A stretch of 64,000 nt of DNA from Actinoplanes regularis (GCF_900188005.1 NZ_FZNR01000029.1:1-64000); one strand, 5' to 3'; positions 37,561-47,006 are shown, counted from the first letter of the stretch. Notes: a model not told the origin generated them from the sequence alone. Translations and numbers: made by a program.

Positions 37561-37957
37561 GGTCCCTGATCCTCTCGATCAAACTGGTGGACAGTTCCTC
37601 GGGCTGTTTCTCCACGGCGAGGAACCCTTGAGTGATCAGGTCGGCCACGATCACGCGGACCACGCCGAGCGGTGCCCGCAGCACCACCGACAGGTCCGCC
37701 ACCGACATCGGTGACTGTGCGAGTTCGACGATGCGCCGCGACTCGAAGCGCAGCGGGGCGGAGAGCGCGGCCGGCTCCGCACGCAACAACGTCTCGACCC
37801 GCAAGCCGTCGTGCAGCGGCTGGGTGCGCCCGTTGGTGAGCATGAACGGCCGGATCACCGGGTCCTCGTCCAAGTCGTCGGACTGCCGCCCGACGGATGT
37901 GCGCGGCGCGCCGGCATATGGGAAGCCGGCCCCGGAACCCCACGAAGAATCGGTCAT
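37544..37957 (-). CDS. cvnC: DUF742 protein of the conservon (CvnC type)
   Basis: From ATG 37957, preceded by GGAGGTGG, the product is 137 residues. The core VIRPFMLTNGRT, FESRRIVELAQSPMSVADLS and APLGVVRVIVADLITQGFLA is the DUF742 winged-helix-like domain. These proteins are always found with a Roadblock protein and GTPase in conservons. An upstream start at 37990 lacks a comparable ribosome site. The gene overlaps the GTPase gene by 17 bases. Confidence 0.92.
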   Translation of the reverse strand: MTDSSWGSGAGFPYAGAPRTSVGRQSDDLDEDPVIRPFMLTNGRTQPLHDGLRVETLLRAEPAALSAPLRFESRRIVELAQSPMSVADLSVVLRAPLGVVRVIVADLITQGFLAVEKQPEELSTSLIERIRDRVRAL

Positions 37958-38030
37958 GCCGCCACCTCCGCTGCGCTCCGGCGTCGGCATGACCTGATGA
38001 CTGAGCTGACTGATTCGCTCGCAAGCTCGC

Positions 38031-38459
38031 TCATCGCGGTAGGTGTTGCCGGGACTCTGCGATCAGGGCCGGGGTGAGCAGGGTGCCGAAGCGGTCGGCG
38101 AGCAGCGAGATCTCGTAGCCGACGAGGCCGAGATCGGATTCGCTGCCGGCCACCACGCCGAGGACGCTGCCGCCGGTGATGACCGAGACCAGCAGGAAGC
38201 CCCGATGCATCTCGATCATGATGAGCTTGAGGCCGTCGAAGTCGTAGCGGCGCGACGCGCTGCGGGCCAGGCTGGCCAGACTCGAGACGATGGCGGCCAG
38301 CTGGTCGGCCTCGGCCCGGTTCAGCCCGTCCGAGCTGGCGATCAGCAATCCGTCGGAGGACACCGCCACGGCGTCGCGCACGCCGTCCGTCTGGTGAACG
38401 AAGTTGCCGAGCAGCCAGTTGAACTGGTGGCGATCCGCCGAGGTGTCAACGCTCATCAT
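38031..38459 (-). CDS. cvnB: Roadblock/LC7 protein of the conservon (CvnB type)
   Basis: From the paired ATGs at 38459/38456, preceded by GGAAAGAAG, the product is about 142 residues. The Roadblock/LC7 fold is seen in NWLLGNFVHQTDGVRDAVAV, SSDGLLIASSDGLNRAEAD and GFLLVSVITGGSVLGVVA. These proteins act as regulators, often GTPase-activating partners, of MglA-like GTPases. The start at 38507 would overlap the kinase gene and lacks the ribosome site. The kinase stop lies about 45 bases upstream, so the gene is in the same operon. Confidence 0.92.
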   Translation of the reverse strand: MMSVDTSADRHQFNWLLGNFVHQTDGVRDAVAVSSDGLLIASSDGLNRAEADQLAAIVSSLASLARSASRRYDFDGLKLIMIEMHRGFLLVSVITGGSVLGVVAGSESDLGLVGYEISLLADRFGTLLTPALIAESRQHLPR

Positions 38460-38503
38460 TCTTCTTTCCAGGTTGCTGCCAAGGGGCCATTTCGGAACTC
38501 CGG

Positions 38504-40858
38504 TCACGACAACCCCGCTGTTTCGGCGTTACCACGCTGAATGCCGCCGCGCAGCGCGTTGAGCCGAGCCCGTACCGCCTCCGGCGAGTCGCTGACCGGG
38601 GCCGGCCGGTCGGCCGGCGCGGTGCTGGGCGCGTCCACGCGCGGCCGGTCGCGCTGCGCACGGGGGATGCGCTTGCGCAGGCCGTTCGGGGTGCGGGGCA
38701 CACCGTCGTCAGAGAAGGCGGGCACGGTGTCGTCCACCACCACGTACTCGATCGCCGTGGACCGGAGCGCCCGGTCGACGGCGACGACCGTGGTCGTCGC
38801 CGGCTGGACGGGCGCGTGCTCGGCGGTGGGCAGCCGCAGTGGCCGGGCCGGCTCGACCGTGGCGGTGACCTGGCGCGCCGGGGCCCGGGCCGGACGGGGC
38901 GCGGTGACCACCGGCTGGTCGGTCAGCAGCTCGGCGGGCAGGGTGATCCGCGCCGTCACCCCGGTCACCGGCGACGGGGTGAGCTGAACGTCGATGCCCA
39001 TCTGCAGGGCCAGCCGGCCGACCACGTAGTGGCCGAGGAAGCGGGCCGGCGCGGTGATGAAGTCACCCTCGCCGCGCAGCCGGGCGTTGGCCCGCCGCAT
39101 GTCGTCCGGCGTCATGCCGACGCCCTGGTCGGTGATGGCGATCAGATAATCGGAGCCGATCCGGCGGCCGTGGATCTCCACGTCCATGTCCGGCGGGGAG
39201 AACGACAGGCCGTTCTCGATCAGCTCGGCCAGCATGTGCGCGATGCCGCTGACCGTGGAGCCGGCCACCAGCACGTCGTCCACTCGGCGCAGCGTGACCC
39301 GTCGGTACTCCTCGACCTCGGAGAGCGCGGCGCGGATCACGTCCGGGACCAGCAGCGGCCCGGAGAGCTGTCGCGGGCTCGCCGCACCGACCAGGACCAG
39401 CAGGCTCTCCGCGTTGCGGCGCATGCGGGTGGCGAGGTGGTCGAGTTCGAAGAGGTTCGCCAGCCCGGTCGGGCTGGACTCCTCCCGTTCCAGCTTGGTG
39501 ATGAAGGCGAGCTGGCGGCGGAGCAGGTTCTGATTGCGGCGACCGAGGTTGGCCAGCGACTCGGCGGTGGTGCGGCGCAGCATCGCCTGCTCGGTGGCGA
39601 GCGCGTACGCCGTCGCCTGCACCCGGTCGAACGCGTCGGCCACCAGCCGGACCTCGTCACTGGCGCCGCGGGGCACGAGCACCGGTGGCGGCGGGTCGGT
39701 GCCGGCCCCGGCCGAGGCCCGCTCGACCGCTTCCGGTAGCTGCTCGCCGGCCAACTGGTTGGCCTCGCCGGCCAGCAGGGCGAGCGGCCGGGCCACCGAC
39801 TTCGAGGCGACCGTGGCCAGCCAGACCGAGCCGGCCAGACAGATCAGCACCACCGCGAGGAGCACGCCGAGCCGGACCGAGGCCTCGTCCTTCAGGGTCG
39901 CGGCGCGAACCGAGATGACCGAGCCGACGTGGTGTTCCAGCTGCAGGATGTCGTCCAGCACGGTGGTCTGCGCGGACCACCAGGACTGCGGGTTGACCTG
40001 CAGGTACTTGTCGTCACCGGAGAGCAGGGCGACCTGCTCGAAGTAGGCGGCCTCGCGCGCCGCACCGGTGTCCAGGGCGTAGTCGCGGCCGGCCCGCGCG
40101 GTCGGGTCCGCAAAGCGGTCGAAGCCGGCCAGTGCCGTGTCCTTGGTGGCGCGCATGGTGACGAACTGGAGGTACTCGCCGCGTTTGAAGCCGCTGGCGG
40201 AGAAGACGCCGTTGAGGAACGCCCGCTCCTGCGCGATCGCCTCCTTGACCTCGCCGAGGGCCTCCAGCGTGGCCGCACCCCGGCGCAGCTCCTCGTCGTC
40301 GGCGCTGTCCAGGTCGAAGTCGAGGTTGCCGAGCGCGGTGATGCGCTGGGTGTAGTAGGCGAAGGTGGGGGCCGGCTTGCCGGAGCCGGTGTCGGTGCCG
40401 GCCCGGACACTGGTCAGGCCGTCCAGCTCACGCACCACGCCGGCGACCCGTTCGTCGGCCTCGCCGCCGTCGTCGATCAGCCGCTCCACCGAGCCGCGGC
40501 TCAGGTCGACCTCGTTGCGGGCGCGCTGCAGCTCGGAACGGAATCCGTCGTTGCCGCCGAGCAGCCCGGCGGCCAGGCCACGTTCCGTCTGCAGGCCCTG
40601 GATCAGCTCCTGCACCGCGAGATCGACGGTCACGGCGCGGGCGGTCGCGGACGCCGTGCGATAGTTCCGGACCTCGTCGACCGCCACGATGGCGAGCAGC
40701 ATCAGGGTCGTCGCGACCGGCAGGGCCAGGGTGCGGACCACGCGCCGGCGGATCGTGCCGCCGGTTCGGTGCCGCCGGTTCGTGAGGCCGGCGCTGGGGT
40801 CGGGCGGGTTCTCCCCGTCCGGCGCGGACTGCTCGGCGCCCTCAGTATGGACGGACAA
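38504..40858 (-). CDS. cvnA: NIT-domain sensor histidine kinase of the conservon (CvnA type)
   Basis: I choose TTG 40858 (MSVHTEGAEQSAP) because GAGGAG lies eight bases upstream. The ATG at 40912 has no such site. The product is 784 residues. After a cytoplasmic tail there is a membrane segment (TLALPVATTLMLLAIVAV), an extracellular nitrate/nitrite-sensor-like NIT domain with IQGLQTERGLAAGLLGG, a second membrane segment (LGVLLAVVLICLAGSVWLAT), a HAMP-like linker and an ATPase domain with ELIENGLSFSPPD and ITDQGVGMTPDDM. A proline-rich tail ends it. A canonical H-box is not evident, as is usual for conservon kinases. First gene of the operon cvnABCD plus a binding protein. Confidence 0.9.
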   Translation of the reverse strand: MSVHTEGAEQSAPDGENPPDPSAGLTNRRHRTGGTIRRRVVRTLALPVATTLMLLAIVAVDEVRNYRTASATARAVTVDLAVQELIQGLQTERGLAAGLLGGNDGFRSELQRARNEVDLSRGSVERLIDDGGEADERVAGVVRELDGLTSVRAGTDTGSGKPAPTFAYYTQRITALGNLDFDLDSADDEELRRGAATLEALGEVKEAIAQERAFLNGVFSASGFKRGEYLQFVTMRATKDTALAGFDRFADPTARAGRDYALDTGAAREAAYFEQVALLSGDDKYLQVNPQSWWSAQTTVLDDILQLEHHVGSVISVRAATLKDEASVRLGVLLAVVLICLAGSVWLATVASKSVARPLALLAGEANQLAGEQLPEAVERASAGAGTDPPPPVLVPRGASDEVRLVADAFDRVQATAYALATEQAMLRRTTAESLANLGRRNQNLLRRQLAFITKLEREESSPTGLANLFELDHLATRMRRNAESLLVLVGAASPRQLSGPLLVPDVIRAALSEVEEYRRVTLRRVDDVLVAGSTVSGIAHMLAELIENGLSFSPPDMDVEIHGRRIGSDYLIAITDQGVGMTPDDMRRANARLRGEGDFITAPARFLGHYVVGRLALQMGIDVQLTPSPVTGVTARITLPAELLTDQPVVTAPRPARAPARQVTATVEPARPLRLPTAEHAPVQPATTTVVAVDRALRSTAIEYVVVDDTVPAFSDDGVPRTPNGLRKRIPRAQRDRPRVDAPSTAPADRPAPVSDSPEAVRARLNALRGGIQRGNAETAGLS

Positions 40859-41223
40859 GCGATCAGCTCCTCTGTCGACTGCCGGCCCGGCACGGTTACG
40901 GCCGGCAGGCAACGGCGATCATTGCTACGGATTTACCGTTAAGTTTGTTTCGCAGAGTGGAGAGGCGGCGCAGCGCGAGATGCGGCCATGGGGGAATGGG
41001 GCCGACCCACCATGATCGCCGCATTAGAATCTGCTTTTTGTCCTTGATGGTCAACACCGCGGGCCGATATTTACGTCGGTGCAACGTCTTTACGCATCGG
41101 CGCGATCACTCAAGGTCATCTGGGAGCGCTCTCAGTCGCTGCCTGTGAATGCGACGGGAAGCCCAATGCCGCCGACCTCCGGAGGGTGGGAGGACGGGGA
41201 CTCCACTACGGATATCGACTGAC
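40859..41223. other. Intergenic region upstream of the conservon
   Basis: This 365-base stretch lies between the conservon start and the hairpin after the secreted repeat protein. It is relatively AT-rich at about 41020-41095 (GCTTTTTGTCC, ATATTTACG), the likely conservon promoter area. I see no supported gene. Confidence 0.4.
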
Positions 41224-41254
41224 GATGGGGCCGGCGCTGTGCGCCGGCCCCATC
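41224..41254 (-). terminator. Strong GC hairpin terminator
   Basis: A perfect 14-bp stem, GATGGGGCCGGCGC, with a three-base TGT loop lies 15 bases beyond the stop of the secreted repeat protein. There is no T-run, which is common for actinomycete terminators. Confidence 0.8.
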
Positions 41255-41269
41255 ACTGCTGGAGCACCC

Positions 41270-43036
41270 TCAGCCGGCGGGCGTGACCGCCAGGGCGGCT
41301 TTGCCGGTGCCGTCCTTCGCGAAGAAGAATTCGAGCCGGAAGTCCCCGGATTCCGTCAGGGGACTGGTGGTGATCTTTCCGGTCGGGCTGCAATGCGTGA
41401 GGTCGACCTGCTTGCCGCTCGGGCTCGTCAGCCAGACCGTCCCCGTCCGGCTGCTGCCGGTGACATCACACGACAAGGTGTACCTGCTGCCCGCGACACC
41501 GGTGAAGCGGACGTGCGCCTGCTGGCCCGGGACCGTGGTCTCCACGGTGACCGGGACGCCGTCCGCCGCCGCGGTGGCCTCGACGTTGCCCGGGATCCGG
41601 TAGGCCCAGAGCGTCACCGTGTTCGTCTCCGCCGTGTTCATGGCGACGGTCAGGGTGTGCGTGCCCGCCTTCGTCATCGTGGCGGTGTATCGGGAGGAAG
41701 AGCTGAACGCGGAGGGGTAGTCGTTGTACGGCGAGTCCTCCGCGGCGTTGCAGGCGCCCTGGGCGAGGATCTGCCCACCCGGCTGGGTGAAGCCGACACG
41801 TGCCCGGTCGGTGTCGGTCCACCGCATCGGTGCGCGGTGGGAGCCGAGCCGGCAGCCGATCCAGACCCGTTCGCCGCCCTCGGCCTTGACGGTGACCTGC
41901 GCGACCTGGCCCGGCGTGGTGGTCTCCAGCGTCACCGGCGTGCCATCGAGCGGCAGCTCGGCCGTCACCGGTGCGGGAACCGTGTGAACCCGCAGGGTGA
42001 ACTCATCGGTGTTCTCGCCGCCGGGGTTGATCAGAATGGTCGAGGTGCCGGCCTGCAGCAGGCCGTTGAAGAAGGTCGGTTCCCCGCCGGGGCCGTCGTC
42101 CTGGCAGCCGTCCAGTACCTGACCGTAGTAGCGCGGCTTGTACAACCAGGCAAGCGTGAACGCGTTGCCCTTCCGCTCACACGTGATGTACACGCGGGTG
42201 TCGGCCTGCAACGAGAAGGTGGCCTTGACCCGCTGGTACGCGACGGTGGTCGCCAGGGTGACCGGGGTGCCGTCGGTGGCGAGTTCCGCCGTCACGTCAG
42301 GCAGCGTCGAGACGGCGCTCACCGTGGCGCTGTAGGTCCTCCCGCGGCTTCCCGGGTAGATCACGAACCGGTACGTGCCCGCCTCGCCGGCGGTGTACAG
42401 CCCGGCCTCGTCCGGGTCGCTGCTCCCGCAGCGGGCGAACGCCTTGAAGTCCTCCTCGACGGCCTTTCCGCGCGGGTCGACCATCATGATCCACGGGGTG
42501 GCGGTCGACTGGCACATCATCTGGACCCGCTGTCCCGCCCGCAGCGGGAGGGCGAACGAGAGGTTCTGCTCCGGCTTGGCCGCCGCCAGGGTCAGCGGCG
42601 CACCGCCCGGCGTGACGGTGCCCGTGACGTCCTCGATCATCAGGACCTTGATGGTCGCGCTGAACGGCTGGCCGTTCTCGCCCGTGAACAGCATCCGGAG
42701 GCGGCCGCTGTCCCGGAAGGGGTCGAAGTCCAATGGTTTGTGCGCGTCGCACTTGCTCTTCTTGAGTTCGCTGCCGTCGGCTCGCTGGATCACATAGGAC
42801 GACGCGGTGGTGCCCGGATCGCACGACACGATCAGGTGCCGGCCCGCGGAACCGGTGAAGAAGACATGCGCCTTCTGGTCCGCGGAGGTGGTGGCGATCT
42901 TCACGGGCTCGCCGTCAGTGGTCGCCCACTCGACGACGTCGTCGGCTGCCGACGCCGCGGCGGCCAGCACCAAGGGGGTGACCGACAGACCTAGGGCAAC
43001 GGCGGCGGTTATGGCTCGGATGCGAGTGAGTCGCAA
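41270..43036 (-). CDS. Secreted protein with tandem beta-rich repeats
   Basis: I choose TTG 43036 (MRLTRIRAITAAVALGLSV) because AAGGAG precedes it by five bases. The product is 588 residues. A signal peptide should be cut after about residue 30. The mature part is built of about five related units beginning with a phrase like TxDGxPVTLxTTxPGQxAxVxF, each with one or two cysteines. This is a beta-sandwich layout similar to bacterial pre-peptidase or Ig-like modules. No enzymatic domain is attached. It is probably exported to the surface or medium; function is unknown. A strong hairpin follows the gene. Confidence 0.75.
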   Translation of the reverse strand: MRLTRIRAITAAVALGLSVTPLVLAAAASAADDVVEWATTDGEPVKIATTSADQKAHVFFTGSAGRHLIVSCDPGTTASSYVIQRADGSELKKSKCDAHKPLDFDPFRDSGRLRMLFTGENGQPFSATIKVLMIEDVTGTVTPGGAPLTLAAAKPEQNLSFALPLRAGQRVQMMCQSTATPWIMMVDPRGKAVEEDFKAFARCGSSDPDEAGLYTAGEAGTYRFVIYPGSRGRTYSATVSAVSTLPDVTAELATDGTPVTLATTVAYQRVKATFSLQADTRVYITCERKGNAFTLAWLYKPRYYGQVLDGCQDDGPGGEPTFFNGLLQAGTSTILINPGGENTDEFTLRVHTVPAPVTAELPLDGTPVTLETTTPGQVAQVTVKAEGGERVWIGCRLGSHRAPMRWTDTDRARVGFTQPGGQILAQGACNAAEDSPYNDYPSAFSSSSRYTATMTKAGTHTLTVAMNTAETNTVTLWAYRIPGNVEATAAADGVPVTVETTVPGQQAHVRFTGVAGSRYTLSCDVTGSSRTGTVWLTSPSGKQVDLTHCSPTGKITTSPLTESGDFRLEFFFAKDGTGKAALAVTPAG

Positions 43037-43222
43037 TGGTGCTCCTTGAATGGGTGAAACGCCGCCCGCGGAGCGGCCGGGAGGACGCGCGGGCGGGGTC
43101 GGGCCTCCGGATGGAGAAGGCCGCGGGTCAGGCCGTCGCATCGGCCTTCGTCGTTCGGAGACGAACTCGTCACAACGCTAGAGATCCAGGGGTGGTGTGC
43201 AACAGACGCACCAACCGCCGTC

Positions 43223-43252
43223 TTGACAGGCGGCCGATCTCGTGCTTACGGT
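43223..43252 (+). promoter_or_regulatory. Promoter for the response regulator gene
   Basis: TTGACA at 43223-43228 and TACGGT at 43247-43252 are separated by 18 bases. Transcription would start at about 43259-43261, at or next to the GTG start codon, which suggests a leaderless mRNA. Confidence 0.6.
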
Positions 43253-43260
43253 CAGTCATC

Positions 43261-43896
43261 GTGATCACCGTCTCTGTAGTGGACGACGACCGCATGCTGC
43301 TCGACGGCATGACCGCCTGGCTCTGTGACGCCCCGGACCTGCGGATCGTCGCCTCCGCCACCACCGTCGCCGAACTCCTGGCCATCGAGCCCGAGCCGGC
43401 CGAGGTCGTCGTGCTCGACCTGCTGCTCGCCGACGGCTCCGAGCCTGTCGCGAACGTCCGGCGGCTCTGCGACGACGGCCGCCGGGTGCTCGTCGTCAGC
43501 GTCATTCCGCAGGCACGGCACGGCATCGACATCGCGCGGGCCGGTGCGCTGGGCTATCTCACCAAGGATCACCGGCTGCCGGTGCTGGCCGACGCGATTC
43601 GCGAGGTCGCCACCGGCCGGCACGCCCACTCGCCGGAGCTCGCGTTCGCCTGGTCCACCGACGACGGGCCCGGCAGCCCTCGATTGTCCGGCCAGGAACG
43701 CGCCGTCCTGGTGGCCTACGCCTCCGGGCTGACCCTGGCGGCGACCGCCCGCAAGGCCGGCGTGAGCCCCGCCACCGCCCGGCAGTACCTCGACCGGGTC
43801 AAGGCCAAGTACGGCGACGCCGGACGGCCGACCTACACCAAGCTCGACCTCGCCGACCGGGTACGCGAGGACGGGCTCGTCCGTTACCCGGCCTGA
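43261..43896 (+). CDS. LuxR/NarL-type response regulator
   Basis: From GTG 43261 (MITVSVVDDDRMLLDGM) the product is 211 residues. The receiver has the acidic pocket VVDDD, the phosphorylated Asp in VVVLDLLLADG at about residue 53 and the conserved Lys in YLTKDHR near 102. The C-terminal DNA-binding domain reads LSGQERAVLVAYASGLTLAA and VSPATARQYLDRVKAKYG. The gene converges with a histidine kinase and overlaps its end by 13 bases, so the two are likely a cognate pair. A consensus promoter directly abuts the start codon. Confidence 0.9.
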   Translation: MITVSVVDDDRMLLDGMTAWLCDAPDLRIVASATTVAELLAIEPEPAEVVVLDLLLADGSEPVANVRRLCDDGRRVLVVSVIPQARHGIDIARAGALGYLTKDHRLPVLADAIREVATGRHAHSPELAFAWSTDDGPGSPRLSGQERAVLVAYASGLTLAATARKAGVSPATARQYLDRVKAKYGDAGRPTYTKLDLADRVREDGLVRYPA

Positions 43897-45122
43897 ACGG
43901 CATCGACGGCGTCAAGCGCCAGTTCGACGCTGGTTCCCTCGCCGGGCATCGAGAACACGAGCAGCTCGCCGCCCACCTCGCGCATCCGCTCACCGATCGA
44001 GTGCCGCAACCCGAAGCCGTACCCGGTGATGTCCGGGTCGAAGCCGCAGCCCCGGTCGACCACCCGGACCGTCAGTCGCCGGCCGGTCCACTCCGTCGTC
44101 AGCCACGCCTCCTGGACACCGGCGTGCTTCGCCACGTTGTTCAAGGCCTCGCGACACGCGTCCGACATCGCCTCGGCGGCCCGGTGCGACAACCACGCCG
44201 GAAGTTCGCCGACATACAGATTGACCCGCAGGCCGAGCGCCCCGGCGTCCGCGGCGACCCGGGCGAGGCGGCACCCCAGCGTCGACGGCGACGCTTCTTC
44301 CTCCTCCTCGGCGGCGACCAACCGCCGGATGTAGTCCGCGTCGGCGGCGCAGCGCTGCCGGACCGCCTCCGACCGGTGGTCCAGGCCACCGCGGGCGATC
44401 GCCGTGAGCGTCGCGAGCACCGTGTCGTGCAAGGCCCGGTGATGCTGTAGTCGTTCGGCGAACCGAGCCCGATCCGCGGCACGTGCCGCCCGCGCCTCGA
44501 TGTGCCGCTGGGTCGCCTCGTCCGCCGCCCGCGCCTGCTTGGCGACGAAGTAGAGCGCCAAGGCGAACCACATGCTCCAGTTGGCAAGGTCGAGAAAGCC
44601 GGGTGTCAGCGGCGGCAGCGCTCCCGTGTGGACCACGAGCGCTGCCAGAGCAGCCAGCAACACCAGCGCGACCAGCGCCAGCGCCCGCCGGAGCGCGAGT
44701 ACGGCCCCGGCCGTGGCCGCCGTCGCCATCACGAACTTCCGCGCCCAGTTCTCGGTCGACGTCGCGAACGCCGTCTGCAGAATGTGACTCTGCGCGAACA
44801 GCAATGCCACGGTGACCAGGACGTCCACCCCGAGCAGGCGCTCGGTGATCCAGCCCCGCCGCCACACCGCGACGGTCAGCCATCCGTTCCACGCCACGGC
44901 TACGCCGATCGCCGCCGCGTTCGCCGCCGGGTTCACGACATGCGTCGCGCCGTGCGACCACGAGTTCGTCACGGCACCCGCGATGTAGCTCGACCGCTGC
45001 ACCAGCAGCACCACTGCCACCAGCCGCAGCGCGTGCTGCCCGCTGCGCGGGACCCAATTACGCCGTACGTCGACCCAGCCGGACCGCACCCGGGACAGAA
45101 CCTCCCGTTGCACTTCCGCCAC
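43884..45122 (-). CDS. Sensor histidine kinase (HisKA_3 type)
   Basis: The product is 412 residues from a GTG at 45122. Residues 30-195 contain about six membrane helices and no large extracellular domain. The dimerisation region AERLQHHRALHDTVL places the phosphorylated His near residue 232. The ATPase domain has EALNNVAKHAG near 325-335 and VVDRGCGFDP near 354-363. These are features of NarX/DesK-type kinases that phosphorylate LuxR-type regulators. It faces the regulator gene tail to tail with a 13-base overlap. The signal is unknown; it may be membrane state or an intramembrane cue. Confidence 0.9.
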   Translation of the reverse strand: MAEVQREVLSRVRSGWVDVRRNWVPRSGQHALRLVAVVLLVQRSSYIAGAVTNSWSHGATHVVNPAANAAAIGVAVAWNGWLTVAVWRRGWITERLLGVDVLVTVALLFAQSHILQTAFATSTENWARKFVMATAATAGAVLALRRALALVALVLLAALAALVVHTGALPPLTPGFLDLANWSMWFALALYFVAKQARAADEATQRHIEARAARAADRARFAERLQHHRALHDTVLATLTAIARGGLDHRSEAVRQRCAADADYIRRLVAAEEEEEASPSTLGCRLARVAADAGALGLRVNLYVGELPAWLSHRAAEAMSDACREALNNVAKHAGVQEAWLTTEWTGRRLTVRVVDRGCGFDPDITGYGFGLRHSIGERMREVGGELLVFSMPGEGTSVELALDAVDAVQAG

Positions 45123-45289
45123 CCTGCCTTCGCCACCGATCCGTCCTGGTCAGCGGGACTGTAGCCCACAGTTCCCACCATCCGGCGCCGGCGAGCCCCG
45201 CCTGTGACCGTCCGATCCGGGCGCATGCCCGGCGCTGTGACTCCGGCGGGGCCAGGCTGGGGACACGCCTCAGACGGTGCGGGCCGGCA

Positions 45290-46843
45290 TCAGCCCGAGA
45301 CGACCCGGTTCCGTCCGGCCCGCTTGGCCGTGTAGAGATTGCGGTCCGCGACGGACAGCACGGCAGCCTGGCTGCGGGTGCGGACATCGTGCATGCCGGC
45401 CACCCCGATGCTGGCCGTGACGGGCAGCCCGCCCGTGATCTCCTGCCACCCGTACGTACTGACGGCCTTGCGGATGTCGTCGAGCTGAACGGCGGCGACG
45501 GCATCTGACGTCCTGGGCAGAACCAGGAGAAACTCCTCGCCGCCCAGCCGGGCGACGAATCCGTCCGGGGCGGCGGCGGTCAGACGGCTCTCCAGGATCC
45601 TCGCTGTCTGCACCAGCACCTGATCGCCGACGTCGTGGGAGAGCCGGTCGTTGATCTGCTTGAAGTGGTCCAGGTCGACGATCGCCACGGTGAGCTCAGG
45701 GTCCGTCGCGATCAGCCCGGGCAGTTCCTCGTCGATGTAGCGGCGGTTGGGCAGGCCGGTCAGCGGGTCGCGGCGGGCCTGCTCCCGGAAGAGTTCCGCG
45801 TCCTCACGGGCCTCGGCCCGCTCGAACAACGCCAGCCTCGTCTGAGCCTGGACCTCCGCCTGGCGCGACTGCAGACCGTCGCTGGCGTCGGTGAAGATCT
45901 TGTGCATCCGGAACGCCTCGGCGTACTCGCCGCGCGCGGCGTGCAGCTCAGCCTGTTCCTGGTACACCCGGACCAGCACCTGGTGCAGCTTGCGCTCGAC
46001 GCACAACGCCTGTGACGCGTCCAGGCCGGCCTGGGCCTCGTCGAAGGCGCCGAGGCCACGCTGGGCGCGCGCCAGGGTGAGGTGATACTCGGCCAGATCG
46101 TCAGCGTCGTCGCTGTACCCGGCGGCATGGCGAGCGATGCACAACCGCATCGTCTGTACGGCCTCCGCGTACTCGCCGTTCTCGATCTGGATCACGCCGA
46201 TCGTGTCCAGCGCCGCGGGGTCGAGCTCCGGACCATGAGTAGTGGCGTGCTCCTGCAACCGGCGGGCCACCTGCTGGGCGCGCGAGAAGTCGCCGGAGCT
46301 GTACTCCGTGTAGGCCCAGTTGTTGAGGAGCATGGTGAGCAGCTCCCACTGGTGCAACTCCCGGGCGAGTTCCTCAGCCTGGCGGTACCGTGCGCGGGCA
46401 GCGTCGATCGCCCCGTTGAGGCCCAGCGCGTCGGCCAGCCTCGTACGGTGTGTGACCTGCATGTACGGCGTGGCGCTCTCGTCGAGCAGTTCGACCGCGC
46501 TGAGCGAGTGCTCCAGGCACTGGGCCAGGTCACCGGAGAGACGGCGAATGTTCGCCCAGGTCAAATGGGTGCGGGCCTGCAGGTTGGAATCGTCGTGCGC
46601 AACAGCCCAGTCGTGGATGTCATCGAGTTGCCGTGCCGCCCCCTCGAGGTCACCGGTGCGCATTTCCATGCAGATCCGGCAGAGCCGGGCCCGTACGACA
46701 AGAGTCTCGTCGCCCAGGGCGTCGGCCTGGCGTTCGAGCTCCACCGCAGCGGCATAGGCGGCCTCGGCGTCCCAGACGATCTCGTTCTCCATCGCCGAGA
46801 GGGCAGCCGACAGCTGCTCGGCGCCGGACATGCTGCTGTTCAA
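45290..46843 (-). CDS. Diguanylate cyclase with N-terminal TPR repeats
   Basis: The product is 517 residues from TTG 46843 behind GGGGGTGAG. The first 340 residues form TPR helices. The GGDEF domain starts with DPLTGLPNRRYIDEELPGL, and the active site is RLGGEEF at about 432-438. It should make cyclic di-GMP from GTP. The inhibitory RxxD site normally found just before GGEEF is absent, so product inhibition may be weak. It is cytoplasmic and its activity is probably controlled through TPR contacts. A 15-base-period direct repeat lies upstream. Confidence 0.9.
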   Translation of the reverse strand: MNSSMSGAEQLSAALSAMENEIVWDAEAAYAAAVELERQADALGDETLVVRARLCRICMEMRTGDLEGAARQLDDIHDWAVAHDDSNLQARTHLTWANIRRLSGDLAQCLEHSLSAVELLDESATPYMQVTHRTRLADALGLNGAIDAARARYRQAEELARELHQWELLTMLLNNWAYTEYSSGDFSRAQQVARRLQEHATTHGPELDPAALDTIGVIQIENGEYAEAVQTMRLCIARHAAGYSDDADDLAEYHLTLARAQRGLGAFDEAQAGLDASQALCVERKLHQVLVRVYQEQAELHAARGEYAEAFRMHKIFTDASDGLQSRQAEVQAQTRLALFERAEAREDAELFREQARRDPLTGLPNRRYIDEELPGLIATDPELTVAIVDLDHFKQINDRLSHDVGDQVLVQTARILESRLTAAAPDGFVARLGGEEFLLVLPRTSDAVAAVQLDDIRKAVSTYGWQEITGGLPVTASIGVAGMHDVRTRSQAAVLSVADRNLYTAKRAGRNRVVSG

Positions 46844-46875
46844 GGCTCACCCCCGTATCGCGTTCCGCCTCACAT

Positions 46876-46903
46876 CGACCTCACACAACCCGACCTGACA
46901 CAA
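46876..46903 (-). repeat. Two direct repeats upstream of the diguanylate cyclase gene
   Basis: CGACCTCACACAA at 46876-46888 and CGACCTGACACAA at 46891-46903 differ at one base and are 15 bases apart. They lie 33-60 bases before the gene start and could bind a regulator on one face of the helix. Confidence 0.4.
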
Positions 46904-47006
46904 CTGTGAGCTTTGCCAGGATGCCCAACCGGGGACGAACCCCTTGAATCGCCTGATACACCTACTCGGCGCCGGTTCAGGACCACCCGCCCGAGCTGCC
47001 GGTCGA

